From: an uncultured Acetobacteraceae bacterium
Lineage (GTDB): Bacteria > Pseudomonadota > Alphaproteobacteria > Acetobacterales > Acetobacteraceae
Length of the DNA stretch: 26,563 nt
Reading direction: 5' to 3'
Assembly: GCA_937874445.1 (NCBI GenBank)
Contig: CALNAL010000262.1
Span: 1-26,563 of the forward strand
This document shows positions 7,410-14,147 of the stretch, one piece after another (position 1 is the stretch's first letter; every line of letters begins with the position of its first letter). Under the pieces are notes generated by a model. The model did not search any database. It worked only from the letters and a program-made list of their open reading frames with translations, and was not told the DNA's origin. The position numbers and the translations under genes were made by a program.

Positions 7410-7425
7410 TTCATGCATGTATGTG
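7402..7425. promoter_or_regulatory. AcrR-type operator palindrome over the pepM -10 box
   Basis: ATACAT (7405-7410) and ATGTAT (7417-7422) form a perfect 6+6 dyad around TCATGC, with further partial symmetry outside and CATG at the centre. Compared with the 24-bp E. coli AcrR operator as I remember it, 19 of 24 positions agree. The last gene of the operon encodes an AcrR-like TetR repressor. Bound there, the repressor would block the -10 and start site of pepM, and could also affect the divergent arm about 50-90 bases away. Confidence 0.62.
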
Positions 7426-7479
7426 AATGGCCCCACGGCTATTCCTCCCCCCCCGCCAAGGCAGCACACGATACCCCTG

Positions 7480-9120
7480 ATGGCCAACGACATGCTTTTT
7501 CCCTCCGCCCCGTCCCCTCTGTCCCGGGCGGCGGCCCTGCGCGCCGAGATCTGCTCGCCTGGCCTCTCCTTCCTGATGGAGGCGCATAACGGGCTCTCCG
7601 CGCGCATCGTCGAGGAGGCCGGCTTCCGCGGCATCTGGGCCTCCGGGCTGACGATTTCCGCCTCGCTCGGGCTGCGCGATTCCAATGAGGCTTCCTGGAC
7701 CCAGGTGCTCGACGTGTTGGAGTACATGGCCGACGCTGCCGCCATCCCCATCCTGGTGGATGGCGATACCGGCTACGGCAACTTCAACAATGTCCGTCGC
7801 CTGGTGCGCAAACTCTGCGCGCGGCGCATCGGAGGCGTATGCATCGAGGACAAGCTCTTCCCCAAAACCAACTCCTTCATCGGCGAGCGTCAGCCGCTGG
7901 CGGACATCGATGAGTTCTGCGGGCGCATCAAGGCCGGCAAGGACAGCCAGACCGATGACGCCTTCGTGCTGGTGGCGCGCGTCGAGGCGCTGATTTCGGG
8001 CCACTCCATGGAGGAGGCCCTGCAGCGCGCCGAGGCGTACCACGCCGCCGGGGCCGATGCGATTCTGATCCATTCCAAGAAGAACACCGCCGACGAAATC
8101 CTGGCCTTCACCGAGCGCTGGGGGCGCCGCGCCCCGCTGGTGATCGTGCCGACCATGTATCACACCACCCCCACTGAAACGTTCCGCCGGGCGGGGATCT
8201 CCGCGATCATCTGGGCCAACCACAACCTGCGTGCCGCCATCACCGCCATGCGCGAGACCAGCCAGCGCATCTTCGAGCGCGAATCGCTGGAAGGCACCGA
8301 GGGAGCAGTCGCGACCGTCAAGGACATCTTCCGCCTCGCCGGCAACGAGGAGCTGGCCGACGCCGAGCGCCGCTATCTGCCGCGCCGTGCGACCGCCCGC
8401 GCCGTGGTGCTCGCTGCCGCCCCCGGCGCTCTCGGTCCGCTCACCGCCGAGCGACCCAAGTGCATGGTGGAAATCCGTGGCCGGTCGCTGCTCGCCCGTC
8501 TGGTGGACACGCTGGCAGGAGGCGGCGTGCGTGAAGTGACGGTGGTGCGCGGCTATCGCAAGGAGGCCGTAGTCCTTCCCGGCGTGCGCGTGCTCGACAA
8601 TGACCACTACGCCGAAACCGGGGAAGCCTTTTCCCTTTCCTGCGCCCGTACGGCGATCTCGGGGGAGACCCTGGTGGTCTATGGCGACGTGCTGTTTCGC
8701 GAGGAGATCCTGCACGGGGTAATGGCCGCGCGCGGTGACGTGGTGCTGGCGGTGGACGCTGTGGCCGCCGAGCTGCGCGCCCCCGGCCGCCAGCGTGATC
8801 TGGTGCGCGCCTCGCGCCGCTATTCCGGCGACTATCTCGATGACGCGCCGGTTCGGCTGGAAGAAATGGCGGCCAATCTCCCTGCGGAGCAGGTGGCGGG
8901 CGAATGGATCGGGCTTGCACGTTTCTCCGCCCGCGGCGCGACCTGGCTGGGGGAGGAACTCGATGCGCTCGCCGCCGAGGGACTCCTGGAAAAGGCCGAC
9001 CTGCCGCTGGTGCTGACACGGCTGGCGGTGCACCATCCCGTGCACATCGTCTATATCCTCGGCCGCTGGCTCGACGTGGACACCCTGGCCGACGTCGGCG
9101 ACGCGCTCAACTTCACTTGA
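7480..9120 (+). CDS. pepM: Phosphoenolpyruvate mutase fused to a C-terminal nucleotidyltransferase domain
   Basis: A 546-residue two-domain protein. Residues about 15-295 are a PEP mutase of the isocitrate lyase superfamily: the diagnostic EDKLFPKTNS motif is at 123-132, the Mg site is in DGDTGYG (Asp94/Asp96), and the catalytic-region Asp67 is in GLRDSNEAS. It converts PEP to phosphonopyruvate, the first step of nearly all phosphonate pathways. Residues about 305-546 form a nucleotidyltransferase domain (PKCMVEIRGRSLLARL; metal Asp403 in VVYGDVLF; WLDVDTL near the end). Its glycine-rich loop is unusual: LAAAPGALGPLT, one residue shorter than the canonical form and lacking its Arg. PEP mutase-nucleotidyltransferase fusions are a known architecture. 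The start is uncertain: ATG 7480 or 7492 fit the domain start, but neither has a good Shine-Dalgarno. First gene of the right arm. Confidence 0.92.
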   Translation: MANDMLFPSAPSPLSRAAALRAEICSPGLSFLMEAHNGLSARIVEEAGFRGIWASGLTISASLGLRDSNEASWTQVLDVLEYMADAAAIPILVDGDTGYGNFNNVRRLVRKLCARRIGGVCIEDKLFPKTNSFIGERQPLADIDEFCGRIKAGKDSQTDDAFVLVARVEALISGHSMEEALQRAEAYHAAGADAILIHSKKNTADEILAFTERWGRRAPLVIVPTMYHTTPTETFRRAGISAIIWANHNLRAAITAMRETSQRIFERESLEGTEGAVATVKDIFRLAGNEELADAERRYLPRRATARAVVLAAAPGALGPLTAERPKCMVEIRGRSLLARLVDTLAGGGVREVTVVRGYRKEAVVLPGVRVLDNDHYAETGEAFSLSCARTAISGETLVVYGDVLFREEILHGVMAARGDVVLAVDAVAAELRAPGRQRDLVRASRRYSGDYLDDAPVRLEEMAANLPAEQVAGEWIGLARFSARGATWLGEELDALAAEGLLEKADLPLVLTRLAVHHPVHIVYILGRWLDVDTLADVGDALNFT

Positions 9121-9145
9121 GGCACCCTCCCAAAGGCCCCCGAAC

Positions 9146-10285
9146 ATGATCACCGCCCGTGCCTTCATCGACGCCGCCGCGCGTCTGGGCTTCGACTTCT
9201 ATACTGGTGTGCCGTGCAGCTTCCTCACCCCGTTGATCAACGGGGTGCTCAACGACCGGGAGAGCCTGCATTACGTCGGTGCCACCAGTGAAGGCGAGGC
9301 GGTGGGCATCGCCGCCGGAGCCTGGCTCGCGGGACGGCGGCCGGTGGTGATGTTCCAGAACTCGGGGCTGGGCAATGCGGTCAACCCGCTCACGTCGCTC
9401 AATGCGCCGTTCCATATCCCGGCACTGCTCGTCACCACCTGGCGTGGACAGCCGGGGCTGGCCGACGAGCCGCAGCACAAGGTGATGGGACAAATCACCC
9501 AGGACCTGATCGCGCTGCTGGGCCTGGAGCAGGAACCCTTCCCGAAGACCGACGCGGAGCTGGGCGCCGCTCTCGCGCGCGCTTCCGACAGCCAGGCCCT
9601 GCGCGCTCTTCCTTTTGCGCTCGTGATGGAGAAGGGCAGCGTCGCCCCCGAAGCGCTGGAGCCCGTCACACCGCGCGTGCTGACGCCGGGGCGCCGGCTG
9701 GATCTGAAGGAAGGCGGCGAGCGCCCGACCCGCTTCGCGGCGCTGCAGAAGTTTCTCGGCACGGCCGACGACACCACAGCGGTGATCGCCACCACCGGCA
9801 AGTGTGGGCGCGAGCTGTTCACCCTCGCTGATCGCCCCCAGCATCTCTATCTGGTGGGCTCCATGGGGGGGGCGAGCGCCGTGGGGCTCGGAGTGGCGCT
9901 CAATACTCGCCGCCGCGTCGTGGTGCTCGATGGCGATGGCGCGGCCCTGATGAAGTTGGGAAACTTCGCCACGATCGGGGCGCAGCAGCCGGGGAACCTG
10001 CTGCACATCGTGCTCGACAATGGCGTGCACGATTCGACCGGCGGGCAGGCGACGGTTTCCGCCACGGTGGATTTCACCGCGATCGCGCAAGCCTGCGGCT
10101 ACCGTTCCGCCATCAGCTGCGACTCTCTGGGCGGGTTCGCCACCGCACTGGCCGAAAGCCGGGAGGGGCCGGCGCTGATCCACCTGCGCATCCGTCCCGG
10201 CTCCCTCGCCAAGCTGGGCCGGCCCACCGTGGCGCCACCCGATGTGGCCCGCCGCTTCCGTGCTTTCGTGGCAGCCCAGGGGTAA
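9146..10285 (+). CDS. ppd: Phosphonopyruvate decarboxylase
   Basis: A 379-residue thiamine-diphosphate enzyme that decarboxylates phosphonopyruvate to phosphonoacetaldehyde, the irreversible step that pulls the PEP mutase equilibrium forward. The N-terminal pyrimidine-binding half has the conserved catalytic Glu region GATSEGEAVGIA (about 45-55). The C-terminal half has the TPP/Mg motif GDG (263-265) followed after 26 residues by Asn292 in LDNGVHDSTGGQ, a signature of this family. The length agrees with known phosphonopyruvate decarboxylases (about 370-400). The ATG at 9146 has AAAGG about 10 bases upstream and lies 25 bases after pepM. Confidence 0.93.
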   Translation: MITARAFIDAAARLGFDFYTGVPCSFLTPLINGVLNDRESLHYVGATSEGEAVGIAAGAWLAGRRPVVMFQNSGLGNAVNPLTSLNAPFHIPALLVTTWRGQPGLADEPQHKVMGQITQDLIALLGLEQEPFPKTDAELGAALARASDSQALRALPFALVMEKGSVAPEALEPVTPRVLTPGRRLDLKEGGERPTRFAALQKFLGTADDTTAVIATTGKCGRELFTLADRPQHLYLVGSMGGASAVGLGVALNTRRRVVVLDGDGAALMKLGNFATIGAQQPGNLLHIVLDNGVHDSTGGQATVSATVDFTAIAQACGYRSAISCDSLGGFATALAESREGPALIHLRIRPGSLAKLGRPTVAPPDVARRFRAFVAAQG

Positions 10286-10328
10286 TGGAACCGGGCCGAG
10301 GGAAGCGCTCCATGAAAAGACGCCGACC

Positions 10329-11345
10329 GTGAAAATCTGGGGGCGACTGGCCGCGCTGGCCGGGCTCGCCGCGGCGACCTGGATGATCGCTGAAAGCGGC
10401 TGGCGAGAAATCGTCGCAGCACTGTTCGCCGCTGGCTGGGGCGTGATCCCGGTGATCGCCCTGCATGGGCCGCAGATGGTGGCCTCCGGGCTCGGCTGGC
10501 GCACTGCGCTGCCTGGAGAACGACCTCCGTCCGTGGGGCTTTTTCTTTTCTGGCGCCTGATCCGCGAGGCGGTCAACGCTCTGCTGCCTGTGGCGCAGGT
10601 GGGCGGCGAGGTGGTGGGAGCGCGGCTGATGGCCCTGCCCCCCCCGCGCGGCGGCGGCGTGCCGCTGGGCGCCGCCTCGGCGTCCGTGACCGTCGATCTC
10701 ACGCTGGAGATGGCCGCCCAGGTGCCTTTCACGCTGATCGGACTGGGCCTACTGCTGACCGGGCATGCCGCACCGGAGCTGGCCGCCTGGGTGCTGCGCG
10801 GGCTTGGCGTGGCAGTGGCAGTGCTGGCCGCGCTGATCGCAGCGCAGCGCTTCGGCCTGCTTCGCGTGCTGGAGGGGCGGCTGCTGCGGCTGGCCCGGCG
10901 GCATGGCTGGCAGGGGATGGAGGCCATCAAGGGACTGCATGCAGCCACCGTGGCCGTCTATCGCTCACCGTGGCGGATTGCCGTCGGGGTTCTCTGCCAT
11001 CTCGCCTCCTGGCTGCTCGGCGCCCTGGAGGTATGGGCCGCCTTCTGGGCGCTTGGCCGGCCGGTCAGCCTGGAGGATGCATTAATCGTCGAATCTCTCG
11101 GGCAGGCGTTCCATTCGCTCGGCTTCGCGGTGCCCGGGGCGCTCGGAGTGCAGGAAGGCGGGCTGATCCTGGTCTGCGGCCTGCTCGGCATTCCCGCGCC
11201 GATCGCGCTGGAACTTTCCTTGCTCAAGCGGGTGCGCGAGGTGGTGCTGGGCCTGCCCGGCCTGCTCGCCTGGCATCTCCGTGAGCGCGCCCCCCGCCAG
11301 GCAGGCGCCTGGACCCGTACCACCAAGGAGGAGCCCGGCACATGA
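10329..11345 (+). CDS. HpnL / lysylphosphatidylglycerol-synthetase-type (MprF-like) flippase-like membrane protein
   Basis: About 338 residues with several long hydrophobic segments, of the UPF0104 / MprF N-terminal superfamily, closest in pattern to HpnL of hopanoid loci. Landmarks are NALLPVAQVGGEVVGARLM, a central TVDLTLEMAAQ, and the C-terminal GFAVPGALGVQEGG and LLKRVREVVLG. Proteins of this superfamily move lipids across the inner membrane or assist lipid modification, so a role in flipping the finished phosphonolipid is a reasonable inference. Start: GTG 10329 (MKIWGRL) is preferred because the frame upstream overlaps ppd and is not protein-like; the ribosome site is weak. Its TGA overlaps the phnW ATG by 4 bases, so the two are translationally coupled. 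Confidence 0.82.
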   Translation: MKIWGRLAALAGLAAATWMIAESGWREIVAALFAAGWGVIPVIALHGPQMVASGLGWRTALPGERPPSVGLFLFWRLIREAVNALLPVAQVGGEVVGARLMALPPPRGGGVPLGAASASVTVDLTLEMAAQVPFTLIGLGLLLTGHAAPELAAWVLRGLGVAVAVLAALIAAQRFGLLRVLEGRLLRLARRHGWQGMEAIKGLHAATVAVYRSPWRIAVGVLCHLASWLLGALEVWAAFWALGRPVSLEDALIVESLGQAFHSLGFAVPGALGVQEGGLILVCGLLGIPAPIALELSLLKRVREVVLGLPGLLAWHLRERAPRQAGAWTRTTKEEPGT

Positions 11346-12460
11346 CTGCCATTTCCGCCACTCCCATTCCCGCTCCGGCCTCTCAGATCCTGCTCACCCC
11401 CGGGCCGCTGACCACTGCCTCGCTCACGCGCCAGGCCATGACCCACGACTGGGGGTCGCGCGACGCGGCCTTCATCGCGCTCACCGCCGAGCTGCGCCAG
11501 CGCCTGCTGGGCGTGGTCCATGGCGAGGCGAGCCATGTCGCGATCCCCCTGCAGGGCAGCGGCACTTTCATCGTCGAGGCCACGCTGGGCACGCTGGTGG
11601 GGCCGAAGGGCAAGCTGCTGGTGCTGGCCAACGGCGCCTACGGCGAGCGCATGCTGGCCATCGCCGCACGCCAGGGTCGCCCCGCCGTAGCGCTGCGCTG
11701 GCCCGAGGATATGCCGGTGCAGGCCGCCCCGGTGGCCGCGACCCTGCGTGCCGACCCCGCCATCACACACGTCGCGGTGGTACACTGCGAGACCACCACA
11801 GGCCTGCTCAACCCGCTGGAACCGCTGGCCGAGGTGGTGCAAGCAGCCGGGCGCGCTTTTTTGGTGGATGCCATGAGCAGCTTCGGCGCGCTGCCGATCG
11901 ACCTGCGCCGCCTGCCGGCCGCGGCGGTCATGGCTTCCTCCAACAAGTGCCTGGAAGGCGTGCCGGGGCTCGGCTATGCGCTGATCGAGACGCAGGCGTT
12001 GGCTGCGGCCGAAGGCAACAGCCCCTCGCTGGCGCTCGACCTTGCGGCCCAGGCGCGTGGCTTCGCAAAGAACGGCCAGTGGCGCTTCACGCCTCCGGTG
12101 CAGGTGGTGGCCGCCCTGGTGCAGGCATTGCGGCTGCTGGAGGCCGAGGGCGGACCGACGGCGCGGCTGGCCCGCTACCGTGCCAACTGTGATGCCCTGA
12201 TGGCAGGGATGGGCCGCCTCGGCTTCACGCCCTATCTTGCCCCCGAAGTGCAGGCGCCGATCATTGCCACTTTCCGCTCCCCGGCCGGCTTCGATTTTGC
12301 GCGCTTCTATGCGGCGCTTTCCGAGCGGGGGTTCGTGATCTATCCCGGCAAGCTCAGTCAGGCCGAAACCTTCCGTATCGGCTGCATCGGTGCGCTGGGG
12401 CCCGACGATTTTACCCGCCTGCTCGCGGCAATTGCCGAAATCGGCGGAGCGCAGGCCTGA
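11342..12460 (+). CDS. phnW: 2-aminoethylphosphonate:pyruvate transaminase (biosynthetic direction)
   Basis: A 372-residue class V PLP aminotransferase. The N-terminus QILLTPGPLTTASLTRQAM followed by DWGSRDAAF is characteristic of PhnW. The PLP region includes VHCETTTGLLNP and DAMSSFGALP, and the Schiff-base lysine is Lys202 in ASSNKCLEGVPG. Length is close to Salmonella PhnW (367). PhnW is best known in AEP degradation, but here it follows PEP mutase and phosphonopyruvate decarboxylase and no phosphonatase (phnX) is present, so it most likely runs in reverse and aminates phosphonoacetaldehyde to AEP. The ATG at 11342 overlaps the flippase stop (ATGA) and has a GGAGG about 10 bases upstream. 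Confidence 0.93.
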   Translation: MTAISATPIPAPASQILLTPGPLTTASLTRQAMTHDWGSRDAAFIALTAELRQRLLGVVHGEASHVAIPLQGSGTFIVEATLGTLVGPKGKLLVLANGAYGERMLAIAARQGRPAVALRWPEDMPVQAAPVAATLRADPAITHVAVVHCETTTGLLNPLEPLAEVVQAAGRAFLVDAMSSFGALPIDLRRLPAAAVMASSNKCLEGVPGLGYALIETQALAAAEGNSPSLALDLAAQARGFAKNGQWRFTPPVQVVAALVQALRLLEAEGGPTARLARYRANCDALMAGMGRLGFTPYLAPEVQAPIIATFRSPAGFDFARFYAALSERGFVIYPGKLSQAETFRIGCIGALGPDDFTRLLAAIAEIGGAQA

Positions 12461-12473
12461 AGCGGGGGGAAAC

Positions 12474-13109
12474 ATGCCGCGGCGGACCAAGGCAGAGGCG
12501 GAACAGACCCGATTTCTGATTCTCGATGCGGCGGCGGACCTGTTCTACGAAAAGGGAGTGTCGGCCACCTCGCTGGCCGACATCGCTGCCCGTGCCGGAC
12601 TGACGCGGGGGGCCATCTACTGGCATTTCCGCAACAAGGTGGACCTCTTCAACGCCATCCATGCACGGGTGACACTGCCACTCGCGGAGATGCGCGCGGG
12701 CTCACTGAGCCAGCCCGATCCTCTGGTTGCACTGCGCGACTACTGGGTGGGGGCGATCCGCGACGTTCTGACCACCGACAGAAAGCGGCGCATTATCCAG
12801 GTGCTGTTCCGCAAGTGCGAGTATGTCGAGGATCTCGAAGGCATCTCGCGCCATCTCGACGCCTGGGCGGAACAGACCGTTTCCGTGATGACGGAAGCCC
12901 TCACCGAGGCCCAGCAGAAACACCTGCTGGCCAGTGGGATCGCGCCCGATGTGGCAGCATGCTCGGCATTCAGCTTGATCACCGGGATTCTCTACTGGGC
13001 AACACATCCCTGCTCGGTCGGCCGGTGCGAGGAGGTCGAGAAAGCGGTCACCCTGTTTTTTACGGCTCTGCGCCGCCCCTGCGTGATGGCGCCTGCGGGA
13101 GGCTCCTAA
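12474..13109 (+). CDS. TetR-family repressor, AcrR/TtgR-like
   Basis: A 211-residue TetR repressor. The N-terminal helix-turn-helix (TSLADIAARAGLTRGAIYWHFRNKVDLFNAI, about residues 27-57) follows AcrR closely, as do MPRRTKAEAEQTR at the start and the ligand-domain segment LFRKCEYVEDL (AcrR has LFHKCEFVGEM). AcrR-type repressors bind diverse hydrophobic or cationic ligands and release DNA. The gene starts 13 bases after phnW with a GGGGGGA ribosome site, so it belongs to the phosphonolipid operon. An AcrR-like palindrome covers the operon promoter, which suggests autoregulation. No efflux pump gene, the usual AcrR/TtgR partner, is present in the window. A terminator follows. Confidence 0.9.
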   Translation: MPRRTKAEAEQTRFLILDAAADLFYEKGVSATSLADIAARAGLTRGAIYWHFRNKVDLFNAIHARVTLPLAEMRAGSLSQPDPLVALRDYWVGAIRDVLTTDRKRRIIQVLFRKCEYVEDLEGISRHLDAWAEQTVSVMTEALTEAQQKHLLASGIAPDVAACSAFSLITGILYWATHPCSVGRCEEVEKAVTLFFTALRRPCVMAPAGGS

Positions 13110-13127
13110 CAGCAGCCGCCTCTTGGC

Positions 13128-13155
13128 AAGGCCTACAGGAGAGGCCTTCTTCTTT
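13128..13155 (+). terminator. Rho-independent terminator after the tetR gene
   Basis: AAGGCCT (13128-13134) and AGGCCTT (13142-13148) form a 7-bp stem with a 7-base loop, followed by CTTCTTT, 18 bases after the stop. The remaining 13156-13354 stretch contains open frames but none with a recognisable product or good ribosome site; I see no gene there. Confidence 0.7.
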
Positions 13156-13354
13156 CGGGAAGGAAAAACCGAGGGAGCTTCATCCGTTTGGATCTCGGGC
13201 TCACGAAAAAGGCCGAAGCAGACCAGGCTGTTTTCTGGACCTGCTCCTTCCTTGGGGCGGCGCAGCCCTTCAGCGCCCTTATTATCGTTTTACTTCACGA
13301 ACCGCGACAAGCATGCCCAAAGCCATGCCGTGGCGTACGATCTCGGATCACGAT

Positions 13355-14074
13355 TCAACGGTCGCCACGCAGCAACGGCGACCGCTCGACCATCTCCTGC
13401 TGCTCGTGGATGATGCGTTCGGCACGATGGAATATCTCGCGCAGATGCCGCCGCATAGCCGCCACCGCCTGGGCCTCATTGCAGGCGGCAAGACCGGCAG
13501 CAATTTCGCGATGCTGCTCGATCAGCAGGGGGATGTGCGAGACATCCTTCAGGGTGGCCCGGCGCAGACGATCGAACTGGATCTTGCTCTGGCGCACCAC
13601 ATTCCACACGTCCGGGCGGTGGCTGATGCGGGCGATGGCGCCGTGGAAAGCCTCGTCCTGCGCGAAGAACAGTTCAGCCGCGCCCTCGCGACTGGCGCGT
13701 TCCTGGGCAGCGATCATGCCGTCGAGTTCGCGCATTGCGGTGGCGTCGATATAGCGGACTGCCTCGGCGACCAGCGCACATTCGAGATGTTCGCGAATGA
13801 ACTGGGCATCGTGGAAAGCCTGCACCGAGATCGGTGCAACGTAGCTGCCGCGCTTGGGCAGAATCCGCACCAGGCCGGCCTCGGAAAGCTTGATCAAAGC
13901 CTCGCGCACCGGGGTGCGGCTCACTCCCAGGCGCCGGCAAAGATCCAGCTCGGCCATGGGCGTGCCCGGGGGCAACTCGCCGCTGACGATGTTCTCCAGC
14001 AGACGTTCGTAGACCCGGCTGGCGAGCCGCGGTTCGGGTTCCTCCGCGCTGGCCAGTCCCGTCATGTCGTCCAT
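13355..14074 (-). CDS. GntR-family regulator with FCD ligand domain (FadR/UxuR subfamily)
   Basis: A 239-residue regulator. Residues about 15-80 are the winged helix (ASRVYERLLENIVSGELPPG, then LGVSRTPVREALIKLSEAGLV). Residues about 90-225 are an all-helical FCD domain with the metal/ligand residues in DEAFHGAI, EQHREIAAGL and MRRHLREIF. FCD regulators of this type commonly sense sugar acids or hexuronates. Its position at the end of dctP-dctQM-gntR, next to uxuAB, makes it the likely repressor of this region. The ATG at 14074 has an excellent AGGAGGT 6 bases upstream. The likely operators are the twin 12-bp sites at 17212 and 17524. Confidence 0.9.
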   Translation of the reverse strand: MDDMTGLASAEEPEPRLASRVYERLLENIVSGELPPGTPMAELDLCRRLGVSRTPVREALIKLSEAGLVRILPKRGSYVAPISVQAFHDAQFIREHLECALVAEAVRYIDATAMRELDGMIAAQERASREGAAELFFAQDEAFHGAIARISHRPDVWNVVRQSKIQFDRLRRATLKDVSHIPLLIEQHREIAAGLAACNEAQAVAAMRRHLREIFHRAERIIHEQQEMVERSPLLRGDR

Positions 14075-14147
14075 GCGGCACCTCCTGGTCCCATGATGGC
14101 ACGCGGCCGGAGGGATGGCACCCCCCGGACGCGCCCCTTTCGGGACT

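Noticed and set aside
7401..7424. ATG codons at about 7414-7419 as the pepM start
   Set aside because: They lie inside the operator at or around the predicted transcription start, and the extra residues are not conserved-looking.
9113..10948. Long minus-strand open frame of about 611 residues opposite ppd and the flippase gene
   Set aside because: Shadow of GC-rich coding DNA: low-complexity Ser/Arg/Ala protein, no domain, opposite two well-supported genes.
11342..12460. AEP degradation (PhnW as catabolic enzyme)
   Set aside because: No phosphonatase or other AEP catabolic gene is present, and phnW is coupled to biosynthetic genes.
13188..13754. Plus-strand open frame after the tetR terminator
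   Set aside because: No recognisable domain, no convincing ribosome site, and most of it lies antisense to the gntR gene.
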